This document shows, one piece after another, positions 6,863 to 16,033 of a stretch of 39,237 nucleotides of DNA. This DNA is from Methylobacter sp. (lineage in GTDB: Bacteria > Pseudomonadota > Gammaproteobacteria > Methylococcales > Methylomonadaceae), in the NCBI RefSeq assembly GCF_023227905.1, contig NZ_JALOCF010000045.1, positions 1-39,237 of the forward strand, in the 5' to 3' direction. The position numbers were made by a program, and so were the translations under genes. The notes beneath the pieces are model-generated. The model saw only the letters and a list, made by a program, of their open reading frames with translations. It was not told the origin of the DNA and did no database searches. The stretch's first letter is position 1. The number at the start of each line of letters is the position of its first letter.

Positions 6863-8062
6863 ATGGCAGACATTATAATTGGGCGACAGCAGATTTTTGA
6901 TCAAAAGCTGAATATTTACGCCTATGAACTTCTTTTTAGAGGCAATGACTTTGACCTAAATCATAAGGACGGCGCTACACAAGCCACTAATCAGGTCATT
7001 ACCGATACCATTTTAGAGCTTGGACTCAATACCATAGTCGGCCCCAACAAGGCCTTCATTAACTTTACGACGCAGAATATCCTCGATAAAACTCCGTTAC
7101 ACCTTCCTAAAGACCGGATTGTTATTGAAGTACTCGAAAATGTTGAAATTGACTCAAGAGTCATCGCCAATTTACAAGAGTTGTCAAAGCTGGGCTATAT
7201 CATCGCCCTGGATGATTTTGTGTTTTCCGAGGAATGGACGCCCCTGGTGGAGTTAGCCGATATTATCAAGCTGGATATCCTGGAAATGGGCGAGTCTAAA
7301 ACACGCGAGCTGATTAAACGGCTCAAGCCCTACAACGTGGCACTGCTCGCGGAAAAAGTGGAAACCTACTCCGAGTATCAATATCTCCTCGAACTGGGCT
7401 GCGATTATTTCCAGGGTTTCTTTTTCAACAAACCCAATATAGTTTCCGGCAAACGTGTCAGCGTTAATCAGGCGGCAGCCATTCAATTGTTGAACATAGC
7501 CAATAATCCGGATGTTGAATTTGAAGACCTGACCAAAATAATATCCCTGGACGTCGGGCTCAGCTATAAATTGCTGCACTATATCAATTCCGCGTTTTTC
7601 GCCCTACCCAATAAAATCTCATCCATTAGCCACGCCATTTCCTATCTGGGGCTAAAGGAAATAAAACGCTGGGTAAATATATTGACGCTGGCCTCCTTGT
7701 CCAACAAGCCGGAAGCGGTTATGCAAAACGCATTAATCCGCGGAAAAATGTGTGAGGAACTGGCTGGCCTGAGCAGCAACAAATCAGACAATTTTTTCCT
7801 GATCGGCATCTTATCCAACCTGGATAGCTTGCTGGATATGCCCTTGGATGAAGCACTCAGCCAGTTGCCTTTAACCGATGACATTGTTGCCGCAATATTG
7901 CACAAAGAAGGATTAGGGGGCGAAGCGCTTAAGTGCGTTATCAGCTATGAGCATTGGGACATTTCATCCATATCATTCAGGGATATTGATCAATCCATCA
8001 TTGGCGATACTTATATTCACAGTATAAACTGGGCGAAAGACGTTATGGGAAATATAAAATAG
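6863..8062 (+). CDS. EAL-HDOD signalling protein (YuxH/CdgJ-like)
   Basis: A 399-residue cytoplasmic protein with an N-terminal EAL domain (about 1-200) and a C-terminal HDOD domain (about 200-390). The EAL motif is written ELLFR. The other catalytic positions are largely kept: the Asn of FINFT, EVLE, LDD, KLD, EKVE and YFQG. The usual DDFG loop is DDFVF. Many members of this family bind or have lost c-di-GMP hydrolysis and act through the HDOD part on motility or pilus function, so activity here is uncertain. No good RBS precedes the ATG. hflD follows after two bases, so they should be one transcription unit. Confidence 0.9.
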   Translation: MADIIIGRQQIFDQKLNIYAYELLFRGNDFDLNHKDGATQATNQVITDTILELGLNTIVGPNKAFINFTTQNILDKTPLHLPKDRIVIEVLENVEIDSRVIANLQELSKLGYIIALDDFVFSEEWTPLVELADIIKLDILEMGESKTRELIKRLKPYNVALLAEKVETYSEYQYLLELGCDYFQGFFFNKPNIVSGKRVSVNQAAAIQLLNIANNPDVEFEDLTKIISLDVGLSYKLLHYINSAFFALPNKISSISHAISYLGLKEIKRWVNILTLASLSNKPEAVMQNALIRGKMCEELAGLSSNKSDNFFLIGILSNLDSLLDMPLDEALSQLPLTDDIVAAILHKEGLGGEALKCVISYEHWDISSISFRDIDQSIIGDTYIHSINWAKDVMGNIK

Positions 8063-8064
8063 CT

Positions 8065-8688
8065 ATGCCGTTAAACACAATCACCAACCAAACTATCGCG
8101 CTTGCCGGCATTGCCCAGGCAGCGGCACTGGTTCAACAACTGGCAACAACCGGCAGCGCCGACCCAAAGGCTCTTGAAGCCAGCATTGCCAGTCTTTTTG
8201 TTAGCGACGAGCATGGCGTTGAAAATGTCTACGGCGGCTTATCAGGTCTAAAAATGGGGCTTGAGCACCTTAACGATCAAATGACCGGCCTCAAAATAGC
8301 CAATCCGGAACAGGCGCGCTATGCCGCATCGCTGGTCTTCCTGGAGAATCAGCTTTCCAAGCAGCCGGATATGCTTAAAAGCATTTTCGTCGGAATTGAG
8401 CGCGCCCAGAAACAATCGGAGCACTTCGACCTGCTGCATGAGAATGTACTGGCAAACCTTGGCGACATCTATCACACCACTATCAGCACCTTGCAACCGA
8501 GAATCATGGTCAATGGTGAGCAGGAATATTTATCCAGGCCCGACATCGTCAATAAAATACGCGCCTGTCTGCTAGCCGGGATGCGTTCGGCCATTCTGTG
8601 GAAACGATGCGGCGGCACCCGTTGGAAGTTCCTGTTTTACCGAAAAAAAATCCAGGCTGAGTTACAAGTCCTGCTGAAACGCGTTTAG
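8065..8688 (+). CDS. hflD: HflD, high-frequency lysogenization protein homologue
   Basis: A 207-residue, mostly helical protein of the HflD family (E. coli member about 213 residues), a peripheral inner-membrane protein. Hallmarks visible are TIALAGIAQAAALV near the N-terminus, VYGGLSGLKMGL near 57-69, SLVFLENQLSKQPDM near 92-106, and the C-terminal block IRACLLAGMRSAILWKRCGG. In E. coli it modulates lambda CII; its ordinary cellular role is unclear. It is usually next to mnmA, but here it is sandwiched between the EAL-HDOD gene (2-bp gap) and an ABC ATPase gene (8-bp gap). Confidence 0.9.
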   Translation: MPLNTITNQTIALAGIAQAAALVQQLATTGSADPKALEASIASLFVSDEHGVENVYGGLSGLKMGLEHLNDQMTGLKIANPEQARYAASLVFLENQLSKQPDMLKSIFVGIERAQKQSEHFDLLHENVLANLGDIYHTTISTLQPRIMVNGEQEYLSRPDIVNKIRACLLAGMRSAILWKRCGGTRWKFLFYRKKIQAELQVLLKRV

Positions 8689-8696
8689 CGGCCTGA

Positions 8697-9626
8697 ATGA
8701 CTACCCTCATTGAAGCCGATCATCTAACCCGCTATTACGGCAGCCATTGTGCCGTTAACGATGTCAGTTTTACCTTGGCCAAAGGCGAAGTGCTTGGTTT
8801 CCTGGGGTCCAACGGCGCGGGCAAAACCACCACCATGCAAATGCTGTGCGGCAATCTGGCACCCAGCGCCGGACAAATCATCATTAACGGTTACGATCTG
8901 CTCGACCAACCCAAAACCGCCAAACTGAGCCTGGGCTATTTGCCTGATACACCGCCGCTTTACAAAGAATTAACCGTGCAGGAATTCCTGCTTTATTGCG
9001 CAGGGCTGCACGGCATTGCCAAAAGTTCCGTTAATGCCGCTATTGAACGGGCTCAAGAGCGTTGCGGCTTAACTGATGTCGCCGAGCGCTTGATCGCCAA
9101 TCTGTCCAAAGGCTTTCAGCAGCGCGTCGGCATTGCCCAGGCCATCTTGCACAATCCTGAGGTTATCGTGCTTGACGAGCCGACGGTCGGTCTTGATCCC
9201 ATTCAAATCCGGGAAATCCGCGACTTAATTCGGGAGTTGGGACAGGATCACGGCGTCATCCTGTCCACCCATATCCTGACCGAAGTTCAGGAGTCTTGCA
9301 CCCACGTGCAAATCATTGACCAAGGCCGGCTGATCCTGAACGAAACCATAGCCGGGCTTAACCGGCAAATGGATACCGGCACGCTGCAAGTCGTCACCCG
9401 CTTGGCACCCGATATTGACGGTCTATTGACCATCCCCGGTGTCAGCTCTATCGAAAGCATTACTGCAAACCGGGTCATCATCCATCACAGCGTAACCGCC
9501 AACCCGGCCGAACAAATTGCCGCACAGATTATCGCCGCAGGGTCGGGACTACAGGAACTGACGCCGGTAAAAAGATCGATGGAAGACATTTTTATCAGCT
9601 TAACCAAAGAGCATCGCGAACTATGA
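8697..9626 (+). CDS. ABC transporter ATP-binding protein (GldA/NatA type)
   Basis: A 309-residue ATPase subunit. Walker A is GSNGAGKTT (37-45), the signature is LSKGFQQR (136-143) and Walker B VIVLDEP (156-162). The switch His lies in ILSTHILTE. A C-terminal extension of about 90 residues is typical of ABC-2 exporters. It should energise the membrane protein encoded at 9804, with the GldG-like protein as third partner. In Bacteroidetes the related GldAFG set is linked to gliding; in proteobacteria the substrate is unknown. The expected tight spacing to the permease is broken by a 178-bp gap holding an inverted repeat. Confidence 0.93.
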   Translation: MTTLIEADHLTRYYGSHCAVNDVSFTLAKGEVLGFLGSNGAGKTTTMQMLCGNLAPSAGQIIINGYDLLDQPKTAKLSLGYLPDTPPLYKELTVQEFLLYCAGLHGIAKSSVNAAIERAQERCGLTDVAERLIANLSKGFQQRVGIAQAILHNPEVIVLDEPTVGLDPIQIREIRDLIRELGQDHGVILSTHILTEVQESCTHVQIIDQGRLILNETIAGLNRQMDTGTLQVVTRLAPDIDGLLTIPGVSSIESITANRVIIHHSVTANPAEQIAAQIIAAGSGLQELTPVKRSMEDIFISLTKEHREL

Positions 9627-9658
9627 GCCTGATTTGTAACTTAAACGGACTAATATTC

Positions 9659-9767
9659 ACCACGAAGACACGAAGGACACGAAGTTTTCATTTCTTCGTG
9701 TTCTCGGCAACCGCTCCCTGCGCTGCTCTACCTCCTGCATCCATGCAGTCGTTCGTGTCTTCGTGGT
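9659..9767. repeat. MITE-like inverted repeat inserted inside the ABC operon
   Basis: accacgaagacacga (9659-9673) returns as a perfect reverse complement at 9753-9767. The interior carries cttcgtgtt-type sub-repeats and a 14-bp palindrome ctgcatccatgcag (9735-9748) belonging to the GGATG palindrome family found elsewhere in the window. It contains no gene and separates the ABC ATPase from its permease. Confidence 0.75.
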
Positions 9768-9803
9768 AAAAAGCTTTTTGTAGATTACTAATTTATCATT
9801 ACC

Positions 9804-10556
9804 ATGATTTTAACCATTGCTTCCCGCGAATTCAGAACCCTGTTTTTATCGCCGATGGCCTGGACGATATTGGCTATCCTGCAATTCATCCTGGCGTTCT
9901 TATTTTTAACCCAGGTTGAGGCGTTCACGGAACTCCAACCCAAACTGGCTACCATCGAAGGCGCACCCGGCTTAACCGATATTATCGTGCCGCCGTTATT
10001 CGGCAATGCCGGCATTATCCTGTTGCTGGTCACGCCGTTATTAACCATGCGCCTGATCTGCGAAGAGCGCCGCAACAAAACCTTGGCTTTGCTACTGTCC
10101 GCGCCGGTTTCCAATATCGACATTATTCTCGGCAAGTATTTGGGCATACTCGGATTGATGCTGCTGATCATTGGATTGATCACCCTGATGCCGTTGTCCT
10201 TGCTATCCGGCGCAGAGTTGGATTTAGGCAAATTATTCGCCAATATCCTGGGCTTATTGCTGCTGGTGACTGCCTTTGCCGCCATCGGCCTGTTCATGTC
10301 CTGTATCGCAGGCCATCCGACCGTTGCCGCGATGGGCACTTTCGGCGCTTTACTGCTGCTATGGATTCTGGACTGGTCGGTCGGCATGAACGACCACCGT
10401 AGCGAACTGTTTGAATACCTGTCGATCCTCAGGCATTTTCAGAATATCCAAAGCGGCCTGATCAGTACGGTCGATATCAGTTATTTTGTATTGTTTACTG
10501 CCACCTTCATCGCACTCAGCATTCGCAGACTGGATAACGACCGCTTGCAAAAATGA
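9804..10556 (+). CDS. ABC-2 type permease (GldF-like)
   Basis: A 250-residue integral membrane protein with six predicted spans: about 18-38, 68-90, 106-128, 140-170 (probably two spans merged), 175-200 and 228-244. The segment RLICEERRNKTLALLLSAPV near 80-100 is the conserved coupling region of ABC-2 permeases, contacting the ATPase. It partners with the ATPase at 8697. Its last codons overlap the next gene by ATGA, so translation is coupled. No strong RBS is visible before the ATG at 9804, which lies just past the inserted repeat. Confidence 0.92.
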   Translation: MILTIASREFRTLFLSPMAWTILAILQFILAFLFLTQVEAFTELQPKLATIEGAPGLTDIIVPPLFGNAGIILLLVTPLLTMRLICEERRNKTLALLLSAPVSNIDIILGKYLGILGLMLLIIGLITLMPLSLLSGAELDLGKLFANILGLLLLVTAFAAIGLFMSCIAGHPTVAAMGTFGALLLLWILDWSVGMNDHRSELFEYLSILRHFQNIQSGLISTVDISYFVLFTATFIALSIRRLDNDRLQK

Positions 10557-11899
10557 AAATATCGCCGCATAAACATCAGCAAATCCGCTTAAAAAACTGG
10601 GGCATCACGCTGGCATTATTGTGCCTGATTAGCGCTCTGGCCTGGCTAAGCTCACGCTATAGCGTAGAAACCGACATAACCCGGAACAACAGCAATAGCC
10701 TGTCCCAGGCCTCGCAAAAACTGTTGGAATCTCTGCCCGGCAAGATAGAGCTTACCGCTTACATAAAAAAAGAACCGGCGCTAAGAAGCCAGATTGCACA
10801 ATTGGTCGACCGTTATAAGCTCCACAAAGCCGACCTGACCCTGACCTTTATCGACCCCGATTCGCAGCCGGAAAAAGTTCGCGAACTGAATATTGACGCG
10901 ACAGGCGCCTTTATTGTCGAATATCAAGGCCGCACCGAAAAACTGAACTTTATCGACGAATCATCGCTGACCAATGCGCTGTTACAACTGGCAAACGCCG
11001 AAGAACGCTGGGTTACTTTCCTGACCGGCCATGGCGAGCGAGCTCCGGACGGTATTGCCAATTTTGATTTCGGTCAATTCGGCAAGGAATTGGATCGACG
11101 AAAAATCAAGGCCCAAGCCCTCAATCTGGCGACCATGCCGGATATTCCAGGCAACTCCGCATTACTGGTACTGAGCGCCCCCGCTGTGCCGTTGCTTGCC
11201 GGTGAAATTGAGCTGATCAAACGCTATATCCAACAAGGCGGCAACCTGCTGCTGTTAACCGATCCGGGCAACCGCCATTTGGACGCCTTGCTCCAAACCC
11301 TAGGCTTGCGTCAGCTGCCGGGAACCCTGGTAGACAGCAGTTCCAAGCTATACGGCATCAACGACCCCAGCTTCGTGCTCACCAGCAACAATCCGCCCCA
11401 TCCGATCACCCAAGGCTTCCAGACCATCAGCCTTTATCCGGTTACCGCCGCGTTGGAAATCGGTGAAGAAACGGATTTCAAAGCCGTGGAATTACTTAAA
11501 AGCGCAACACAGTCATGGACGGAAACCGGCCCTATCGCCGGCAAAATTCTTTTTGACGCCGACGGCAACGAAAAACAAGGCCCGCTCACCTTTGCCTATG
11601 CCCTAACCCGAGACCTGGATAAGCAGAAACAGCAACGCATTGTTGTTGTCGGTGACGGCGACTTTTTATCCAACGCCTATCTCGGCAATGTCGGCAATCT
11701 GGATATCGGCTTAAGGATGACCAACTGGCTGATTCACGACGACCGGTTCATCAACGTCCCTGCCAAAATCGCTACCGATAAAAGCCTGCAATTGACCCAG
11801 ACCAGCGTCGCCGTGATCGGCTTCGGTTTTTTAGTGATCATACCGTTACTGTTAATGGGTACCGGCTTTTATATCTGGCGCAAGCGCAAACAGCGTTAA
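10553..11899 (+). CDS. GldG-like ABC auxiliary protein
   Basis: A 448-residue protein of the GldG family (ABC-type auxiliary component of the Gld set). It has a membrane span near 16-33, a large periplasmic part and a second span near 421-441 followed by RKRKQR. Typical segments are ITRNNSNSLSQASQKLLESL near 42-61, then FLTGHGERAP near 158-167 and LLLLTDPGNRHLD near 234-246. The start overlaps the permease stop (ATGA). It probably forms a three-part exporter or sensor with the two upstream genes. The substrate cannot be told from sequence. Confidence 0.88.
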   Translation: MKISPHKHQQIRLKNWGITLALLCLISALAWLSSRYSVETDITRNNSNSLSQASQKLLESLPGKIELTAYIKKEPALRSQIAQLVDRYKLHKADLTLTFIDPDSQPEKVRELNIDATGAFIVEYQGRTEKLNFIDESSLTNALLQLANAEERWVTFLTGHGERAPDGIANFDFGQFGKELDRRKIKAQALNLATMPDIPGNSALLVLSAPAVPLLAGEIELIKRYIQQGGNLLLLTDPGNRHLDALLQTLGLRQLPGTLVDSSSKLYGINDPSFVLTSNNPPHPITQGFQTISLYPVTAALEIGEETDFKAVELLKSATQSWTETGPIAGKILFDADGNEKQGPLTFAYALTRDLDKQKQQRIVVVGDGDFLSNAYLGNVGNLDIGLRMTNWLIHDDRFINVPAKIATDKSLQLTQTSVAVIGFGFLVIIPLLLMGTGFYIWRKRKQR

Positions 11900-11991
11900 A
11901 GCGAATATGATTTTGCTGTTGGTGCAAAAATTGGGAAAGATTTGGCCGTATCATCGATGTCGCCGGCTCAAAATACCAGCCAACTAATGTC

Positions 11992-12465
11992 ATGAAAATC
12001 TATCAACTCTACCGGCAGCAACAGCTCAATCTCACTATCGAGGAAGCCTGGAAATTCTTTTCATCGCCTTATAACCTGAATGACATTACTCCGGTATTTT
12101 TCCATGTAAAAATTCTGTCTAAAGTTCCGAAAAAGATTTATGCCGGTTTAATGGTTAATTATCAAATGAAAGCCGTGTTTGGCATTCCGATGGCTTGGTT
12201 ATCAGAAGTTAGCCACTGTGATGAACCCAAGCGTTTTGTTTATGAACAGCGTATTGGGCCATTCAAGTTCTGGAGCCATGAAGTGTGCTTAACTGAAATA
12301 GACAACGGAATCGTGCTGGAGGACATCATGTTCTACGCCATGCCCTTGGGCTGGCTGGGACAGTTCATTAACTCAGTCCTTATCGCAAGTAAACTTGAAC
12401 GCATATTTGATACCCGCCGCGACTACCTGCAAAACAAATGGGGTAATAATGCTCAATTGGGGTAG
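11992..12465 (+). CDS. SRPBCC (START-like) family protein
   Basis: A 157-residue cytoplasmic protein with the pattern of small SRPBCC ligand-binding proteins: an N-terminal strand YQLYRQQQLNLTIEEAWKFF, the 'SSPYNLNDITP' helix turn near 24-34, a central curved sheet, and a long C-terminal helix with DTRRDYLQ near 140. Proteins like this bind hydrophobic ligands, and many are of unknown function. No catalytic residues can be named. It stands alone, 92 bp after the GldG-like gene and on the same strand; no clear RBS precedes the ATG. Confidence 0.82.
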   Translation: MKIYQLYRQQQLNLTIEEAWKFFSSPYNLNDITPVFFHVKILSKVPKKIYAGLMVNYQMKAVFGIPMAWLSEVSHCDEPKRFVYEQRIGPFKFWSHEVCLTEIDNGIVLEDIMFYAMPLGWLGQFINSVLIASKLERIFDTRRDYLQNKWGNNAQLG

Positions 12466-12692
12466 ATGCAGACTAATAAAGATAATCGCTGCCGGCACTC
12501 ATGCCCCCCATTCTCCGGCCTTAAACTTAGACAGCTAAAACAGTTTGCTCATCCGGTAATTTAAGCATTTTTTTAGTATTTTTTGAGCTGGGACTTATTG
12601 GAAAGCATGGCTCTTTTCTAGATAATTCAAAGGCAACCCATTAGAAAGTTGAACTCAAGGCTTCGAAGACCACGTATTAATAAATAACTCCT

Positions 12693-12732
12693 GATAGCGA
12701 TTTCGGTGATCGAATTATTCGTAACCGCTATC
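12693..12732 (+). promoter_or_regulatory. structured 5' leader before the AsmA-family gene
   Basis: gatagcg (12693-12699) and cgctatc (12726-12732) form a 7-bp stem, inside which ttcg and cgaa form a smaller hairpin. It ends 22 bases before the AsmA start codon, in a 289-bp gap. No riboswitch class is established for it. Confidence 0.35.
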
Positions 12733-12754
12733 CTCTCTGATAGGGATTATTGAT

Positions 12755-14815
12755 ATGCCTAATACCAAGTCAATTTCGACCTCTCTAAAAGCAATTCTCC
12801 GCTGGGTCGGTATAACTCTCCTGGCTTTGACTCTTGCTGGTTTTGCCGCCCTGTTTCTTATGCCCGGCGATTGGCTGCGCAATATCATTAACAAGACTGG
12901 AAGTGCCGCGCTGGGCCGCGAGTTCGCGATCGAAGGCGCTATCGATATTGATTGGGACTGGACGACGCCACAAGTATCTATCGGTAAGGTACGGATTGCG
13001 AATCTTTCCGAGAGCAAGAATCCTAATATGGTCGCAATCGACGAGATCGATTTTCAAATCAAAATTTGGAAACTGCTAAAGGCAGAACTGAATTTACCCA
13101 AACTCAATTTCACCAAGCCCAAAATTGTCCTGGAGGAATTTTCCGCCACTAAAAAAAACTGGGATTTTCCAACCGGGGATAAATCGCCCGATGACCGTAG
13201 CGATTTCCCCGTCATCGGCTTGCTAACAGTGGATGAAGGCAAGTTAACCTACCGGGATCATCCTAAAAAGCTGGCCGTCAAGCTGGATATCGATACGGCT
13301 CAAGGCAGCGAACTGGAGTCTAAAAAGGATATGTACAAACTATCCGGACAAGGCATTCTGCAAGACCAGCCGTTCAGCCTTCAGGCTACGGGAGGATCTA
13401 TCTCCACATTGCGCGACACAGAGAAACCCTATCCGCTTACCTTTAATCTTAAAATGGGCAGTACCCGCATCGACATGGAAGGCACTATCTCTGACCCGGC
13501 GAAAATGTCAGGCATGAATGCGCAGCTTAATTTACAAGGCAACAATCTCGCCGACCTGTTCCATCTAACGCAGATACCGCTGCCGCCAACGCCGCCCTAT
13601 AAATTAAGCGGCCGTTTGCAAAAGCAGGATGAGACCTGGAAATTTCAAAAGTTCAAAGGACAGGTCGGAGATAGCGATCTGTCCGGCGACTTATCTTACG
13701 ATACTAAACGTGAACCCGGTTTTGTAAAAGCCAATCTGGTCTCGCAGCTCCTTCAAATGGACGATCTTGCCGGTTTCATCGGCGCTACACCTTCGGAGGG
13801 AACCTTGTCCCCGGAACAAAAAGCCCAGGCGGAACTTGAAAAAGCCAGTCCTCATTTATTGCCGGATGTTCCTATCGACTTAACCCGACTGCGCGCCACC
13901 GATATGGAAGCACGCTTTAAGGGCAAAAAAATCACCGGGACAAGATTCCCGTTCAACGATCTCGACATAGGCTTTAATCTGCAAAAAGGCGTATTGCGAC
14001 TGGAACCGTTTAATTTCGGGATTGCCGATGGAACCATCAGCGGCAGTCTTGTACTGGACGGGCAGAAAGATGTTCCGCAAGTTCAATCGGATCTATTGAT
14101 CAAGCGTTTAAGCCTGAAACAGTTCTTCACCGATCCAAAATTTGAATCTTTGGCAGCAGGGCATTTCGGCGGCCAATTTAAAATAAAAGGCAACGGCCGT
14201 TCCCTCGCCGAAGTTTTGGCAACAAGCAATGGCCGTATTAGCTTGTTGATGTCGGGCGGCAAAATCAGTTTACTTGTTGTAGAAGCAGCGGGGCTTGACT
14301 TAGGCCAAGCCACTCCCCTACTTTTAGGTAAAGACAAGTCTACCGATATTCGCTGTGCAATCGGTGACTTCAAGGTGGATGACGGACTATTGACCTCGGA
14401 GATTTTTGTGTTCGACACAACGGATTCGAATATAGAAGGGGATGCACGCATTAATCTAAAAGACGAAACTATAGATGCCGAAGTAGAGAGCCATCCAAAA
14501 GATTTTAGTATCGGCAGCGTCCGTACTCCTATTACAGTTACTGGCCGCTTGAAGCAGCCGGATATCGGGCTCGATCCTAAACAACTGGCAGCACGCACCG
14601 CTGGCGCTGTAGTGCTGGGAGCTTTTCTTAGCCCAGTGGCCGCGATTATCCCGTTTATCGAGTTGGGCCTAGGCGAGGACAGCGATTGCAAAGGATTAAT
14701 TGAACAAGCCCGCAGCCGTTCAGGGACTCATCCAACGGCTATCGAACCGAAAGAACAAAAAGAAGGTCAACAAAAAACCGATCCTTCTGATACGACAGAC
14801 GCTAAAAAACCATAA
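12755..14815 (+). CDS. AsmA-family envelope protein
   Basis: A 686-residue protein of the AsmA group, inner-membrane anchored proteins with a long periplasmic part; relatives form lipid-conducting bridges to the outer membrane. A basic N-terminus precedes one membrane span (about 17-35). The typical AsmA opening follows with ALGREFAIEGAIDIDWDW near 48-65. A beta-rich body extends to about 640, including the repeat-like segment near 540-610 and PITVTGRLKQPDIGLDP near 590. The hydrophilic tail is rich in Lys, Glu and Gln. A weak AGGG lies about 10 bases before the ATG. It is convergent with telA. Confidence 0.9.
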   Translation: MPNTKSISTSLKAILRWVGITLLALTLAGFAALFLMPGDWLRNIINKTGSAALGREFAIEGAIDIDWDWTTPQVSIGKVRIANLSESKNPNMVAIDEIDFQIKIWKLLKAELNLPKLNFTKPKIVLEEFSATKKNWDFPTGDKSPDDRSDFPVIGLLTVDEGKLTYRDHPKKLAVKLDIDTAQGSELESKKDMYKLSGQGILQDQPFSLQATGGSISTLRDTEKPYPLTFNLKMGSTRIDMEGTISDPAKMSGMNAQLNLQGNNLADLFHLTQIPLPPTPPYKLSGRLQKQDETWKFQKFKGQVGDSDLSGDLSYDTKREPGFVKANLVSQLLQMDDLAGFIGATPSEGTLSPEQKAQAELEKASPHLLPDVPIDLTRLRATDMEARFKGKKITGTRFPFNDLDIGFNLQKGVLRLEPFNFGIADGTISGSLVLDGQKDVPQVQSDLLIKRLSLKQFFTDPKFESLAAGHFGGQFKIKGNGRSLAEVLATSNGRISLLMSGGKISLLVVEAAGLDLGQATPLLLGKDKSTDIRCAIGDFKVDDGLLTSEIFVFDTTDSNIEGDARINLKDETIDAEVESHPKDFSIGSVRTPITVTGRLKQPDIGLDPKQLAARTAGAVVLGAFLSPVAAIIPFIELGLGEDSDCKGLIEQARSRSGTHPTAIEPKEQKEGQQKTDPSDTTDAKKP

Positions 14816-14851
14816 CCACAATGCCAGAACGAATCTGTTGAAAAAACAGCC

Positions 14852-16006
14852 TTAGCCGGTCGACTTTGCCTGCGCCGAAGCCAGCGTTTTGCGCAATTCT
14901 GTTTCGCATTGCTCAAGTTGCACGACGGCTTCTCTGCGCATCTTCTTACCCTGGTCAGCGATCTGTAGACTTTCCTCGATCGTCGCGATCAACGCATCAT
15001 TGGCTTTTTTGACCGTTTCGATATCGAACACGCCCCGCTCCAGCTGTCTGCGGGTCTCGGCATTGGCCTGCTTCAGACTTTCAGCGTTCGCGGCCAGCAG
15101 CTCATTGGTCAGGTCGGTCGCGGCCTTGACCGTTTCCGCCGCCTGCGACGAGCGGTAGATAGTCACCGCGGTCGCCAGTTGCTGACGCCACAGCGGGACG
15201 GTGTTGACGATGGTCGAATTGATCTTGTTGACCAGCCCTTTATCGTTTTCCTGCACTAGCCGAATAGTCGGCAGACTTTGCATCGATACCTGCCGGGTCA
15301 GGCGCAGGTCGTGCACGCGCCGCTCCAGATCATCGCGAGCGGCGCGCAGGTCACGCAGGTTTTGCGCGGCGATGACCTCATTGGTCGTGCCGACCTGCCT
15401 CTCCTGCTCGGGAATGATGACTTCATCGAGCTGGCGCAGCTTTTCCTCACCGGCGGCGATGTAATCTTCCAGCATATGGAAGTAATCCAGGTTGGCCTGA
15501 TAAAGACGGTCTAATGATGTAATGTCGGTCAGTAGGCTGGTCTTGTGCCGCTCCAGCTTGTCGGTGATCATATCAATCTGTTTGCGCACTTCTTCATATT
15601 GTTGTAAAAACTTGACCACCGGTTTGGCCTTGCCCATCAAGCGGTCGAAAAAGCCCTGCTGTTTGTTCGGATCGAGATTATCGACCTCGAAACCGCGTAT
15701 CGTCGCCACCATTTCATTCAGGTCATCGCCAGCCGGCCCGATTTCCTTATTTTTAACCCCATCCAGCATGCGGTCCGAAATCGTGGTCAACTGTTCCTGC
15801 GCCTTGCTGCCGAAGAAAATGACTGACTGGGTATTGCTGACGTCAATTTCATTTAGCAATTTCTGGACAAGTTGCTTCCTCTCCGCCGACACCTCGGCAA
15901 GCGGGGGCATTTCAGCTTTGACGCCGGGAACGATTTCTTTGGTCCCTGAATTATCGGCCGTGCCGGTCATTGTTTGCCTCGTCGAGGATGTTGGCTGTTC
16001 ACTCAT
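14852..16006 (-). CDS. telA: TelA/YaaN family protein (toxic anion resistance)
   Basis: A 384-residue, highly helical cytoplasmic protein of the TelA/KlaA/YaaN family, linked to resistance to tellurite and to cell-wall-active agents in other bacteria; the mechanism is not known. The family core is visible: QSVIFFGSKAQEQLTTISDR near 60-79, GFFDRLMGKAKPVVKFLQQY near 118-137, and the long coiled-coil part from about 135 to 260 containing LDYFHMLEDYIAAGEEKL. AGAGG lies about 8 bases before the ATG. It lies 27 bp downstream of xpaC on the same strand, reproducing the common xpaC-yaaN pairing. Confidence 0.92.
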   Translation of the reverse strand: MSEQPTSSTRQTMTGTADNSGTKEIVPGVKAEMPPLAEVSAERKQLVQKLLNEIDVSNTQSVIFFGSKAQEQLTTISDRMLDGVKNKEIGPAGDDLNEMVATIRGFEVDNLDPNKQQGFFDRLMGKAKPVVKFLQQYEEVRKQIDMITDKLERHKTSLLTDITSLDRLYQANLDYFHMLEDYIAAGEEKLRQLDEVIIPEQERQVGTTNEVIAAQNLRDLRAARDDLERRVHDLRLTRQVSMQSLPTIRLVQENDKGLVNKINSTIVNTVPLWRQQLATAVTIYRSSQAAETVKAATDLTNELLAANAESLKQANAETRRQLERGVFDIETVKKANDALIATIEESLQIADQGKKMRREAVVQLEQCETELRKTLASAQAKSTG

Positions 16007-16033
16007 GTTTAAAACCTCTGTTGTGTAAGGGCG

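Noticed and set aside
12629..12700. GEMM-I (c-di-GMP) riboswitch-like wording: CAAAGGCA ... GAAA ... CAAGGC
   Set aside because: The key P1b pairing and the GGGACGCAAAGCC block are not satisfied, so the resemblance is superficial.
14834..14848. ctgttgaaaaaacag as a terminator between AsmA gene and telA
   Set aside because: The stem is only 5 bp and the A/T run is inside the loop, not after the stem.
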